From: Brachypodius melanocephalos
Taxonomy: Eukaryota > Chordata > Aves > Passeriformes > Pycnonotidae
Direction of reading: 5' to 3'
NCBI GenBank assembly: GCA_013398615.1
Contig: VZSR01003807.1
Span: 9,155,289 to 9,219,288 of the forward strand
Length of the DNA stretch: 64,000 nucleotides
The translations under genes and the position numbers were made by a program. Position 1 is the stretch's first letter, and each line of letters starts with the position of its first letter. The notes beneath the pieces were generated by a model, which did no database searches, was not told the DNA's origin, and was given only the letters and a program-made list of their open reading frames with translations. This document shows positions 11,901 through 26,900 of the stretch, in pieces.

Positions 11901-14900
11901 AAATGTACAGAATTGAGCCCTATAAAGTGTATGAACAGTTCTCCTGAAATGCAACTATTCATATACTATACAATACTAGCTAAGGACCATTTGGTCAAGG
12001 TTAAGTGCTTTTTTTTGCAAGTTCTAAGGAATGTTCTCTTTAAAGTCCTGCTTAAAACCCTCCTGTCCATGTCTTAACCATACAAAATTTATGGCATTCT
12101 AGATGAACAAAAGGACTTTGCTGATACAGCTAATTATTTCATATTTGAACCTCTAGGATATGAAGACAATCTTTCTTCTAATACTTTGCCACTTGAACAA
12201 TTTTGGGAAACACTGATTGTTAGATGCTGTATGTCGTGGTACCTAAATTGGGTACAACAATTTATCTGTTCTTTGAGTGACTCAGTGGGTGCAGCTGTTG
12301 GAAGTTTTGACTAAAACATGACAGAGTTCCTATTCTTTTGTGAATTTTTACTTTGATGCTTCAAAGGGACTAATATGCTACTGGAGCCTAAAGCTAATTG
12401 CAGTCAGTTTTCACTCATTGATGGAGAAACAACCTTCACAAAAGACACAGTATTTTTCTTCTCTAAGTACTACTCAGTTGTGAAATAAAAATCTGCTATC
12501 ACTACACTGACAGTGTAATTCTGGGTGTAAAATACTTAGATTTGAGAAGAAGTCTTCAAAATGATGGTGAATTTTCTTACAGTTTCCAAAATAAAATACC
12601 TGGTGTGTTTCTAGATGAAATAACATAACAATCATGGCATGATGACGTGGAAAAGGTTTCTGTGTTTGCATTGTTTACACTGAAATTTTCCTGTGGTTTG
12701 ATTGGATTGCTTCACTACAGAAAATACATATTGGCAGTCATTTCTTTGGTCAGCAGAATTGTGGATAATAGAAGGACTCATGACTCTCTAGCCCTGTGTA
12801 TGAATGCCATTTCCTTGTAAAAAAGGTATATCACACAGTTGATGTTCAGAGAGTTTATTGTTTAGTGTTTAATGACGTTCTAATTTGTCAGTCAAGGTAT
12901 GTGATGAAAGTAAAGTGGAACTGTTCAAGGAGGCTGGTTGTCCTCATTTAAAACTTGCTATGATCTGCGTACTCTATGAGGATGACAGAAAATCATGGGA
13001 CAGAAAGCTAAATTTCACTGATGATTCATCTTCTATTGAGCTAAAGTTGGAGCTGGAGAGAAACTTGAATTTCAATGTGATAGTACTGTGTCAAATTTAG
13101 AGCTGTTCCCTCCTTTGGGATGTGCTTGCTGGAAGGGTTGACCTGCAGTTTTTTGGTCGGTTATTTTGCAGCTTTTTGGTGTCTTGGAAATTAGTAACTG
13201 AAATGCATCTGGAGGGAAACTTTCTGTACTTCTTTTCATCTCACTTGGGTTTTTTCAGTTTTTAAAACAATAGCTTTTTTGGATGCTGTTGTTGAACATT
13301 ATTGAAACGTTCTTGAAGGAGTCTGTACCGCGTTGGGATTGTCAGGTGTCTGTGTGTCTGTATCTTTTTTTCTGTCTTTTGCCTCACCTGTCCCCTTTCT
13401 GTCATCCCACCTCACACATACCTACTCACAGCTATATACTTGCTGCTATCTTAATAGGATAGTTGTAATGCTTGAGAAATGAGAACTGTTTCATGTTGCA
13501 GCATCTTCAATCCTGCATGTATGAGTTAAATAAGTTAGGTATGTTGTAAACCACAGATTGAAAAAAATGTTGGTCTTTAAAGACTTCTGATTAAACTAAA
13601 TGTAATTAAAACAGTGCACTCTCTTTTTTTTCTTTTAAAGGAAATAAGCAAGGGGAAAGAAGGTTAAAAACGTTTTGCATGCCACACCCCTTGCCATTTT
13701 CCTGCCTTTATTTGAATCTACAGAATCCTGCAGGAGTTTAATTTCCATGTAACTAACTAGCTTGTGAACACTGGGAACAGAAAACCAACACTGAGAATCA
13801 CAAACCACAGTAAAACAGCTGCTCAAAAGGATCAACTTGGCCTGGCACTAGTATTTGATTTTGAAATATGGCTTTTTATCAAGCTATTATGAGACTAGAA
13901 AAAGAATACAAGTGAAGAAAATGGGAAATATAAGATGGCAATATAAGGCAATTGAAAAAGAATTTGATACGAGGTATAGACTTTTTAGCTTCATTAAGTC
14001 TCCATTCTCAGTACATACAAGAAAACTGAGCTTGTCTGCAGCAGGCAATAAATTGCAATTGAATTGCAAAAGATACATATGTCTGATGCTTCAGTTAAAT
14101 TAGGTTTCATTCAGCATCTAATAAACTTCCATTTAACATTTACAGGGGTGTGTGAGGTACTTTACCATGCTGTTATCTTCATGTACAATCATTTGTACAT
14201 TGAAAACGAAAGTAAATGGCATATCTGTTTTGGTCTGTTTGTTTTTGGAATTGAGATTTAATAGTAACAGAGCAAACTGTTAATTCTGGATATGTAAATA
14301 GGGGCTGTTGTGATGTCAGTAACAATTTCTAAGCAGATAAGATAACCAGGATATTCAGGTGTACGTGCAGCACCAAACCAGAACCCTGGTAAATGTCTGT
14401 TTTACACTGAAAACACAGTGATGTGGAAAATGTCATTAAAGAACTGACATGAGTGTTTAACAGCAGCCTCATGGCTAAAGGGGTTTAATGACTATTATGT
14501 CATTTGCCTAGTAGATTTTTTTTAAGCCCAGAGAGCAAATTGGTAAGAAGCTCATAAAGAACATTAAAAATGCACACAACAGTAATATTTAGTCAAATGT
14601 TAATCAGTTCTACTAAATAGTTCTCCATGAGTGCAGAGCAATAAGCCTTACTTAGCCCTATGGTTTATAAGGCAAGCATCCTTTTTAGTATCAACTTGTC
14701 CTTTAACAGTAGAAACTACTTAATAAATACCATTTTACCTTAATCTGAGTATTCTTCAAAGCAAAAACTGTGCACACAACTGAAGAAAAACAAGGAACTA
14801 GTCCGCTGCTTCCCATTGGAAGACAGGTGTTCAGCCATCCCCAGGAGAGCAGGGCCCCTTCATGTGTGACGGTGACTTGTGAAGACAAACACCATCTCTC

Positions 14901-17900
14901 CAAATGTCCTCCCACTTCCTCCTTCTTTTCCCTACTTGATATACTGAGAATGATGTCATAGGTCTGGAATATGCCTTTGGTCAGTTGGGGTCACCTGTCA
15001 CAGCTGTGTATCCTGCCATTCTGCTGCACATCCCCAGCCCCCTCACCAGCAGGGCACTCTGAAGAGCAGGAAAGATCTTTGCTCTGTGTAAGCCCTGCTC
15101 AGCAGTAACAAAAACATCTCAATATTATCAACCCTGGGATCAGCACAGATCCAAAACATAGCCCCATACCAGCCACTGTGAAGAAAATTAAACCTACCCA
15201 AGCCAAAACCAGCACATCAAATAAGCTTTACTAAATCATTCTCTATTGCACAAGCTGAAGTGTTTCTCAGGAAATGAGTTTATACCTCAATTTATACTAC
15301 GAGCTAACTGAAGTACTGTGTATAGTACATGCTGTAATGCAAACTACTTTCAGGTTATAATATTTCGTATTAAAATCTCACATTATAAAATAGTGTTCAG
15401 AAGAAATAACCAGTAACATGTTTTTACAGTAAATTAAGTTGGATTGGGTCATTTGGATTACAGGTGGGTGTGTAGCCAATATTGCCATTTACTGAAGAAT
15501 GGCTAATGATAAGTCATAACTTTGGTCAATTTTAAAGAAAGCTTTTTTCAAAGATTTATGTATAATCCTCTTGAAACACTGAAATAAAGATTTCACTAAC
15601 TTTTATTTTATGTTATATTATGTTATTTTTTCAGAAAAAGAATTGTTTGGGCTCTTCCCTAAAATAACTTTAAAGTCTTCTTATTTTTAGCTTGACACAA
15701 TTTTGTATCAGACTAAAATTGACCAGTTGGAAAGTATGTTTTCACTGGTAATTTTGTCTACTTCCTAAGTGAGTTGTGCTACATGGAGATAGATTTTGTG
15801 TATTTGGTAGTACTCTTGGATGATTTAAGTAAAGCTTTTTCTTGTCTCTCTTTTTTGTCTCTTTGTGTGGAATCCCATGAGCTTTATTATTCCTGTTCTA
15901 AGTTTTCTTGTACTGTTATATTGGTTCAACCCCTCTTGACAGCTCAGCCCCACGCAGCCACTCAGTCACTCCCCCACGGTGGGATGAAGAGAGAATCAGA
16001 AGGGTCAAAGCTGGAGAACTCAATGGGTTGTGATAAAAACAGTTTAATATGTAAAGCAAAAACTGTGAATGCAAGAACAAAGCAAGGAATTCATTCACCA
16101 CTTTCCATGGGCAGGCAACTGTTCAGGCTTTTCTTGGAAATCATGGTTCCATCATGCACAGTGGTTACTTGGGAAGACAAATGCCGTCATTCCAAACGTC
16201 TCTTTCTTCCTTTTTCTTCCCTCAGCTTTGTAGGTTAAGCATGATGCCATGTGTTATGGGGTATCCCTTTGATCCGCTGGGGTCAGCTGTTCCAGTTGTG
16301 TCCCCTTCCAACTTCTAGTGCAACCCCAGCCCTGCTGCTGTCAGGGCACCATGAGAAGCTGAAAAGTCCTCGACTTAGTGTAAGCACTCCTCAGTGACAA
16401 CCAAAACATCTCATCTTAAATCCAAAGCACAGCACTGTACCAGCTACTCGGAAGGAAAACATCTTAATTTCAGCCAAAATTGGAACAATTATCTCTGATA
16501 GAAACAATCAGCACCATCCTTTTAACATACATAAAAAGATTCAGTTTGAGTCGTGAGATTTGGGTTCTGCTTTTAATTCTCCCACAGATTTTCTGTTTGA
16601 TTTGGGCTAAATAATGCAATCTGGCTTAGTATTTAAAAATACATGTAAGAAAGCAAGTAATGTTAACTGTAATCATTCAGTGGCACTGCAGACATACTTT
16701 AATTGCGATAGTTTTGGCTTTTTGCAAATGCATGTAGTGATAGAACGAGGGGTAATGCTTAAAACTGAAAGAGGGCAGGTTTAGATTAGATATTATGAAG
16801 AAATTCTATACTGTGAGGGTGATGAAGCACCAGAACAACCAGAACAGATTGCCTTGAGAAACTGCGGGTGCCCTCTTCATGGAAGTGTTCAAGACCAGGT
16901 CGGATGGGGCTCTGAGCAACCTGGTCTAGTGGAAGCTGGTTCCTGAAACACATTTTACCTGGCCTAGTTAGAGTCCTTTTCCCCTGCAGATAGTATTTAA
17001 GGTTTCATAGGGTTTTATTAACCTCCCAAATACCGAGCTATTTTTTGTAGTTACTATTATACCTCTGCACTGTTTGGAAATCATTGCTTAGGTGTTTGTT
17101 CTCACAGGACTTTGGAAATAGTTATTTATAAATATGAGTAAAATATATCTGTGAGTAAAAAAGGTAGTATAAAACCTACATCAAATTTAAGTCTTAAATA
17201 AACTTTATCTTTTCACTATCAGACATAGTCATTCACATTAGCAATCTTTATCCTGTGTATAAGGATGATGTACTTGTAGATTAGCATCAATTGAAAAGTT
17301 TTGAATAGATGAGTATATATTGTGTAGTTTTATTGATTCGTCCAAGATTTCACAAATATTCATTAGAAAGAAAGAAAGCAAGTACAATGTGTAAACAATT
17401 CTGAAATCATAATTATCTAATGGACCAGTAAAAATCTGTTGCCATAGAGAAATTTCTTCTTACAAAAATAGCAATATTTTATGGGGGAAATGTTGGGTAC
17501 TTTTCTGGTTGCTTGACATCAACTGGAAATGTCTGTTTGTGAATATGATTGTTCTAGGTGTGCTTTTCTTGTGCTTTCTATTATTATTATCCAACTTTTG
17601 CTTTATCCTGTGTAAGAAGTGCATTCTCAGTATTTGCAGTACTCCTGGAAATGTGGAAATTACAAATTTTTTAGCTGGAGCTTCTGTTGAAATTAAATGT
17701 AAGTATATATAGGTAATGGAAATAAGTTTGAAGCTAAAAAAATTTGTTTAAATGTGCACCGAGTCAGGATTGCTGTTTATCAGGGTTTTTTTAAAAATTA
17801 ATCTGATTTTTTCCACTTAAATGAAAGAATTGGATTTGCCTTTGGCTTTAAATCAGTATTTTCTATTCACAGAAGGGTTCACTTGCATGTTATTTTACTC

Positions 17901-20900
17901 CATTAAAAACATTTCACTGATAGTGTCAGCCAGAATTAATAACTGCTAAGTCTAGCATTTTCAAAGACATTAAAAAAAAAAAGGAAAATAACTATTTTTT
18001 CCTTTTCTCATGCATCAGCATTTTCTATTAAAAAAGAAGTAATTGGGGCAATTGTAGATTTAGTGTCAAAATTGATATTGGCTGAATAACTTTTCCAAAT
18101 GCTTTTGGCCCTCGTAATGCTACTGTAGCATCTCTGTAGCAGTTCATTCTAGTTCACCTGGATTTATATATTTATTTGCTTGGGGAAAATGATCCTGTCT
18201 GTAGTGAAATATGTGTTTCCCCCTTCAAATCTATGTTATCTGATGAAATTAAAATAAAAGCTTTTAAAGAAGTCCATTATAATATCTCAGAAAGACTTAA
18301 AACTCAAACTGAACTGTCCTCTGCAGGCAAGCAGATTAGCAAGGCTAATGGAGAGTGGATGGGCGTACTACCTGTTTTTTTGCCAAAACCCTGCTGCTCG
18401 TGTTTCTTCCTCTCCATATGCTGCCCTGGTTTTATAAGCCCTGTAGCGATGTTTGAGGCTTCAGCTGGCTGCAGGGTGCCATTGTCAGGAGTGCTGTCCC
18501 TGTGCTGAGCAGCAGTCTTCCTCTTGACAGTAGGGGAAGAGAGTGAAAACAGGGAGAAACTGGGTGTTGTTCCCACCTTATGGGTGGGGAATTTATCCAC
18601 CAAGAGTGCAGCATCTCTGCCAGTTGTGAGGGCTGAGGATGAGCCAACCAGCACCAGAGCAGCTCCCCGTGATCTCCACGGTCAAAAGGCCAGACTCGTG
18701 ACCTGTAGTGAACAAAGCTCTCTCTGCCTTATTTATTTAAACTTTCCAAATGTTTTGTGGGTTTTTTTTGTGAAGTCTGCACAGTCTGGTAGTTCATGCA
18801 ATTAGGAATATTGCTGTGGCTCTAGGGATGGTTTTATTTGATCTGTAGCCAGTTTCTTGAAAATAGCTATGATTTTTTTTGTGCCCAGATGTATATTTTG
18901 CAGGCAGTGACCAACAGAGCACTAAAACCATCAAAGTGCTTGTATATGAACAGCATGATAATAATAATTATAAGGAAATATCAATAACTTATTCGCTAGC
19001 AGTGTAAACCAGTGTTTTTTTTAAATTTAAGTAGTATTGATACATGCTTCCTATAGAAATCACGAGTGTTTAAATCACCTTTTCGTGATTAAATTTGTCT
19101 CTTGAATGAACGTAAGCATAATAATAAATTCTAATTAATTTTCTCTCTGTAAGCTAGACAGCTAGAGAATCCATTTTTGCTAACACAGAGCTAAATATTC
19201 AGGGCTAATGAGAAAATCCCAATTTTAAAAATTGAAAAGCATAGTTGTCCTGTCAGCTGATGCAGCTTTCAATGCCTTTACAAGCCATTAAGAACTGAAT
19301 TTGTAAGTGGATGTTTACAAATGCTAAAGATCTTTAGAGATAGAGGAAAATTTATGGCTGGAGGTTAAGAGAGAGGCACAGGTGATTAATAGCTCTTAAG
19401 CTGGGTTCCATTGCTCTCTGTGTGCGTGTGTGTATGCATGTGTGCTCCAAGGTCAGAGCACATGTTGCCGTTCGTATCTGTAGCAGTTACAGTAGAATGA
19501 CTTTATCTTCCAATATTTCAATAAATGAGAGTAACTGCAGGCTTTGTACATGATGAATCCAGGTGATAGATACATCCTAATTTTTCCTTTCTTCAGAGGA
19601 ATTTTGAAATAAGTTGTATATCAAATACTGTTCACTTTTTATGTGCCAAAAGCAAGTGACTAGGTGGTACTTCTCAGATGACTTGAAAAGAAAACTTTTT
19701 CATGATTCTGGTCTTCTAAGTTCATTTTTAAATCGACTTTTTACATGGCTCCTAGTAAACTTAAATGTTATTTAAGTCTTTTACCCTATCTCCTTTTAAT
19801 CAAATCTGAGTTTAAAAAACAGCAGAAGTATAAGTAATAAAATGAAGTTGTGGAGTTTTTTCTCTAATGAAAGAGCAGTAAGTTCAGGTACCTTTTCTTG
19901 TATCAATCCAGCTTCCATAATGTGTTTGTAATGTTGCTTGCTTTATTTGGCATGGGTGTCCTCATGCAATCATTTGTATTTCATACAGGTGAGAAACACT
20001 TGTCCACTAAGTACTAATGGATTAACTGAATCCTGTAACTGATGCAACAACATTGAATCAATTTCTCTTTGTTTCAGGTGATCAGACTTTAAGAATTTGG
20101 GATGTGAAAACCCCTGGAGTCAAACTTGTGATACCAGCCCACCAGGCTGAGGTCTTGAGCTGTGACTGGTGCAAATATGATGAGGTACAAAACCATTCAT
20201 CCCACTGTTTTCCTAATTGAACCACTCTCATTAAATAGCAGGGGGTTCTACTGCAACAGTACTGCATCGTTTCTTTATGAAAATACGCCTAGTTGCTTTC
20301 TTGCTCTCATTCACTATTACGTCTCCAGAAGAGCTTTGTTCTAGCAGATGGCCAGTCCAAGAAGATAAGAGATTTTACTTACTCTTTTGTTTAATGGGCA
20401 GAGTAGTCAAAAGTCGAAAACCACTTTGTGTTTCTCTGTGCTCTGTAATTTACATACTGGGGACATCACTTCATTTATGATTTATTAATCTGTGTTTTTT
20501 TATTTATCTAACTTTTGTATCCAACATCTGCATTGCTACAATTCAGGAATTAAATTGTTGTGATATATCTGTTTTTTTATTATGTCATCAGAACTTGCTG
20601 GTAACTGGTGCAGTTGATTGTAGCTTGAAAGGCTGGGATTTGAGGAACATCCGGCAACCAGTGTTCGTCTTGCTTGGTCATACCTACGCTATCAGAAGAG
20701 TAAAAGTAAGTTCAATTTTATTTCCCATTGAGCATCACTGAATTGTTACACAGATTTTTCTGGAAGGCAGTAATATTTTATATTATCTAATAACTAGGAA
20801 AAAGCCAACAGGATTTTAGATGTTACAGTGGCTGTTCTTGAAAACTTCCAGTTTAGCACTGACAAACATTTTGATGGGATTTTACGATAAATGGCATTTT

Positions 20901-23900
20901 CAAAGTCAGTATATTTACATGAGGAGTGTTAGGGGGATTGAGAGAGGGTTAGGAAGTTTACTTCAGCTAAATTATAGGGGAAACTTGAGATGAGGAAAAC
21001 ATTTCCCCTTACCCATTTTTAAATTACGTTGTTCCTTTGTCTTTCCACGCAAAGGGCCAATATTCACAGAAGACAAGATATAGAACACATTGTGAATCTA
21101 TACTTTTGTGTATACAAAGACAATGTGTTCAAAGAGATTTTGAAACTTTATGCTTGAAAGGCTTCAGATGACTTTACTGGATCTGTGTACAACTAGAGCA
21201 CTCACCAGTAAGAATTTTCTCTAGATGCACAATGACATTTTTTTCATGTTATATGAAATATGTATCCAAATATCTTTTTAGGTAAACTCAAAAACTGTAA
21301 CTATGTTTCAGTGTAAAATACTGAAACCAGCAAAGAATGTGAGAGTCAAATGCATCAATATCAAAGTCTCCTGAAAAAGGAGATAATAAGTAATCCTTTT
21401 AAAGCCTCTCAGGAACAGACATGTTTATTCGTATTCTCTAGGAAGTCTGAACTGGCAGAAAAAAAGTTATCCTGGGTTGGTATTTTGCTTCACATGGCCT
21501 TGGTGTGTTTCTAATGTGTTTAGAAGTTACTGTGCTTAGTTTGTAATTTGTCAGAGAAGAGTGTGACTCAGGTAGTCATTCCGTATCACAAATCCTTTTA
21601 ATGGTCAGACAACGGGAAAAGCTCCTGCTCTCCTTATCCCAGCTACTCTCTCCCAGCCTGCTCTCCTCACTGGTGATTGATGCTGAGTCTTTTTTTCTAA
21701 TTTAATGCCTGCATGACTGTTCTCTAATTTTGCTCTGTGAAGTATTTTTCATAGGAAAAGATGCATCCATGTGCAAAGGAGACATACTGAGAGTATATGA
21801 CTTCTATTCCATCTTTCCAGGCTTTCTTTGCTTCCATTTCAAGACAGGCATTGTCCCTGAGGATATAAGATATGACAGTGTGGGTGAGCACTTCGAGGTG
21901 GTGCAGCATATCTATGCTTGTGTGGTGTAACTTACCAGTCACCCTGAACTGAGGGAGAGACCTGGGTGCTGCCTCTACAGTGGCAGCTGTCCCTACTGAT
22001 ACCCCTTTCCCTGTGTTGTGCTGAGACTAGTGATTGTAAAGCTGCAGCTGATGGCTCTGACTGAAGACCCTGTCCCTGAAAGTGACTGGTTTCTGCTTGG
22101 ATCATTAAGCTGTTTCAATTTGTTGCTCAACCACACAATTGCAATCCGTGACACAAAGGAGGGAGACCGGAGCACACAGTTTGAAGTAGAATAGAAAGTG
22201 GAAACCACAAGTCTTGGCAGCAGTACACTCTGAAATTAGCTTAAACCAACCATGAAATCACACTCTTTGGTTGCCTGTCTTTTGTATTCTGTTCACTTGT
22301 TCAGGGGTTGTGTTGACTGTCAGATATAAAGCTGGCAAGGAATTCTACCCAACACAATACTGTCAGGATTCTGCAGATTTCTTATGGTCTTTCACTGCAG
22401 TACAGTGCACTGAGGTCATCTGGAGTTCTTTTTGGAAGATTTTGGTATTGGTGCATTTGATCCTCACATTCTTAGCTGGCTTCAATATCTTACACTGAAA
22501 CATAGTTTTAGTTTTCAGGTTTACCTAAAAAGATACGTTGGAGTCAGGATGGATGATGTGGTTGTATCTTCTGCCTGTATTCAGCTGTTCAGATGATAAA
22601 ATTGTAGTATCTTACAGTTAAATGGAGCAGAATTTTGTAGCAGAGAGACATGCAAATTTTTTCAACTTACATGTGTAGTGCTCTGCTAAGTATTTTGATA
22701 GAGTTTGCTTAGGTAAGTTTCTAGGATACTTCAGGTTCATGACAAAGCTTTGACTGGATGGTTTTGCTTTATCTTAAACTATGTGGACATGCAAAGGAAA
22801 GCATACCATTGTTTTTTGTTGCCCATTAGACTTTTTCCCCTCTAGTATTCATTTTCCTGAGAAAACTTGTTTTGTTTTGGGGTCTTTTTCCCCCTCAAAA
22901 AAAAATTTGCTGGAAGTCTGCAGAGATTCAAGTTCCAGCATGCACATCCCTCAATTCTGCTGTAGTGAAGAGAACTTTGTCAGCAAAGTTCAGCAGCCAT
23001 CAACGTACGCTGCTCTCTTGGCAACTTGTGGCAATAGCTCAGACTTAACTTTCAACTTTGTAGTTGCTGCGAATAATATTAGAAGTCTTGCAGGAAGACT
23101 TAACTATGAACCATGGTGTGGGGGACCTGCATTTCAAACTCAAGTTATGTCAATGGTTTGTTCTATTTCCTGCTGAGAATTACAGATTTTAAAATAGTTG
23201 GAAACTGAAGGTTGCCAAAAAACTAGAGCTGAGATGAACAATTTTTGCATAACTGCATCCTTCTTTTGCTGGAGTTCTTAGTCCATGGAAGAGTGTATCC
23301 TGTAAATATACTGCAAGAGTCCATGGAAGAATGTATCCTGTAAATTGCCCTGTAGGAGAGGGGGAAATCATGAAGTGATGTCATATTGCCTTCAGTTTTT
23401 CCATTTCTCTCCAATTTTCCCATTTGTATTAATAATTTCAAAATGGTAGGATAGAATTTATGACAGTAAATCTTATATTCTCTGCCGTATGGCAGAGATT
23501 TTGTCTCTCTGAAAACAATTAACTGGTCACATAGCTGGTTTGAAACTTGATTTATATAACGAGATGAAACTCAGCCTATTAGCCAAAAGCAGAATTTAAT
23601 GACTGTTTATATGATTGTTACAGAACTTCTTAACTTTACAGCAGAGTTATTTGGTACTGCTGTAATGAAATCTAAGCAAACCAGGATCCCACAGAGCATT
23701 CCTTGTGATTATTAATCCTATGATTCCTTGTAATTAGAAGCATGGAGGAGAAATGCATTGATGTAGTCTGTTTTGTTGCAGCGTGATGTGGTACCAACCA
23801 AGACCACTTAAATAGTTATACTTTGATAACTTGCTACTTGCAGTAAGTCTGTATATGTTCACAATGTTTTAACTTTAAAAGTTGTTTTTTCTTGCAGTTT

Positions 23901-26900
23901 TCACCATTCCACGCAACCATATTGGCCTCTTGCTCCTATGATTTTACTGTAAGGTACAGTATTTTCTCTAACTGGATAAAAATAGAAAGATGATCTATTT
24001 CAGTATGGCTTGCAATAGAAAACAGTTCCAGAGTGGATATCCTGAAGTGCAGTTAATGTTGCTGTCAGATGCTTCATAACCTATGTTGAAAATGCTTGGG
24101 TTTGTTATTAAAGGCCAGTTTAGTCACTCTGCTGAGCAATATCTGCACTCTCTGATGCTTCCTGCAAGCCTTTTCACATCACTCTTCTGAGCATAGTTGC
24201 ATCCAGATGTAGTAATGTCTGATAGAAAGGTGATACTCTCTTAAATTAATTTAGTGAGGTGAATTCATATGTTTTGGTGACACATTTTTGTTTAGATTTT
24301 TTATGAACAAACTTTTTGTCTTACCAATTTCTGAGGAAGCTTTAGTAGTGTTCCACAGTGTGTATGCTGAAGCTCTTTAGCTCTTTTGCAAGTTCCTCTG
24401 GCTGCTCAGTATATCTGATACTGCTGAGGATCTCACAGTACAGTTGCTTTGAAGTTTGATTTGATACTGGGATTTCTCTAAGATACACAGTGTCATAAGT
24501 CAATACACTATGAAGTATTCCTGAATACCTCAGTCTCATTCTTTGATCTACATTTTAATTTTCTAACATGGACTGAATGTAGTAGGCAGTACATTAAGAA
24601 ATGGGAGAAGCCCTCTTGCCTCCATAAAGGACTGCAAAGTTATCCCATTTGTCCAAATCATCTCAAGTAATGTCACTTCTGGTTGTGTCCTAATTGATCT
24701 GACACCAGATGTAGAGAGGTTCTGTTGCCAAAGGGTTCTGTTGCTAATTCTGAGTGCCTGTATGTGTTGCTAAATCATAAATCATGCCATAACATCATAT
24801 AAAGTTGCATCATGAAGTTAACCCATTACGCATTGAAGTGACTTGATTGTGTTGCCATGCTCTTCCCCTTTTTGACACCCACTATATATCCTTCAGGTTT
24901 GGTGCTACTGTGCTTCATGCAGCACTGCAATCTAGTGCAATTTCAGCGCTCATATTTTTGTATGTGGAAATGGTCAGAAAAGATTGAGAGAGCTACTAGC
25001 TCACCAGGCATTTGTCTATAAATGCAGAGCTTGGGGTCCTCTTCACAAAATTCACTCTAGGCATTATTTTTTTTTTCAAATATTTACTTGTCATGACTAG
25101 GGAAGGACAGCAGAATTGAAGAGATGAAATAAAGATTTTTAGCAGTTTTCTAAAAGTTTTGGATTTGGTGTGAGTGAACAAACAACAGGGCAGGTGAAAG
25201 TCTTTGGAAAAGGCATCACAAGCAAAATAGTCTATATAATGGAGGAAAATTGTTGCCATAGAATTTGGGAACATCTCTTTTAAAGAATATGTGGTAGCTC
25301 TACCACATACTGTCATTTTACTGGATGCACCATACACTCCACCATACATCCTGTCATATATGCACATGCACGTACACCACACACATGTGGATGTGTGGCT
25401 ATGAATATATGGACACACACACATACATTTCAGTTTAAGAGTAAAAATCCTTGATGACTATATAAAAGGTCATAGTAGAAGAAGGGATTCTAGTATATAG
25501 CATTAATTATGGATCTTGAATCTACTCAAGGCCTGTGGCTTTTTAACCCCAGTTGGTGGGGGCGGGGCTGAATTTTGATTCATAGAACAGCATGGTATGG
25601 CAGTCCTTTAGAAACAGATTTATTGCAGTGTTATTTTAATAGCAGTTTAGTTATGATGTTATTTATTTCTGTTCTTCAGTGTGTCTGTTTGAAGCTCAGA
25701 ATTACCTGCAAGCATTAGTTTATAGTAGATAACAGGATAGAGCATAGTATCAGAGCAATCCTTTACTGTCGGAGCTCTGTAATCTTAAACATTACTGAAG
25801 CTTTATAGTTTAACGAAACAGCTGCAAATCTTAGTTCAAATTATCAAACCTCCACATAAGAGGCAGGGGTTTTGTTTGTTTCAGGTTGTACAGCTAGTTT
25901 GGGACATAATCACAACTGGATATCTAAAAGAAAAAATAGTAGGTTGAAAACAAAGTTAACAATGCTTATCTTCCTCCCTTGCAAATAGTATAATGACTGA
26001 ATGTGAACAGTGTAGTCAAACTACTGAAAAGAAACCTAGTTCACATGCCAACTTCATACTGGGAGCTGAAAAAAGAGGATGTTGATTTGAATTTGAGTTT
26101 TTATATATGTTGGTGTAATGATTTATAATCCCTGTCCAGTAAATGCTTCATTCTGACAATTTTTTTCTGCACCGTTTCCTTACTCTTTGGAAGAGCTCAG
26201 AAATAAATGTAGGCTAATTAAAGGGCAGATTGAACACAAATGAATCATTAAAATGCCAGGAAATACACAAAGTAGTGTAACATTTCCAGAAATACTTAAG
26301 GTCTGCCTGCATATTCTTAAATGTTATCTCTGTCAAAATTCAGTTTGGAAGAACATCAGTGTCATCTTTTACTGGAATCACCATTTTGTATTTTTGGACT
26401 CTTCAGTTTAAAAAAGAAGCCTTGGTGCATTAGTCACAGATAGTGCTCACCAAAATCTAAACAGAAGATCTGGTAAGCTGGTATCAAGCCAGATTTTGAA
26501 TCATTATCACTGAAGCTTGTCTCTAAGGCAAAAAGGCATTTTTTGCTAAAATATGTACTATATTGGACATCATCTGTGCAATACACTCTAAGATAAACCA
26601 CTATCTCCAGCTCTCCATCACTATGTACAAGTTCAGTAACTTGGATCACAAAGAAATCTTACAAAATAAGGCTGATCATAAAATAAACTGAGTTTCACTT
26701 CAGTTAGGTATCCCTGTATCCTTTTATTCTTTTTCTGTTTTTTTCCTTCGAGGTGAAAAGGTGGGTGTTTGCTCATTTGTTCTCTTTTTTTCTTATTCTC
26801 CTCAAATGGAAAATGTCCTTCTATACCCAAATTACTTCATAATGTTGATATTTCACTGGAACTGTAATGAAATAGTCTCTTCAGAATATTAGTGTGGAAA

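Larger units (their letters stand above)
10792..20077 (+). other. PEX7: PEX7 intron 5
   Basis: gtaagc to ttcag, 9,286 bp. Contains two antisense LTR copies (14755-15216, 15914-16487), a CR1 fragment (16738-16945) and a short TG-rich tract at 19415-19445. No nested gene seen. Confidence 0.92.
20706..23897 (+). other. PEX7: PEX7 intron 7
   Basis: gtaagt to gcag, 3,192 bp. Contains a 48-nt nested hairpin (21083-21130) and a 38-bp tandem duplication (23281-23356). Short open frames look random. Confidence 0.93.

Noticed and set aside
15774..16238. 154-codon open frame in PEX7 intron 5
   Set aside because: Mostly antisense through an LTR; not a viral or host protein.
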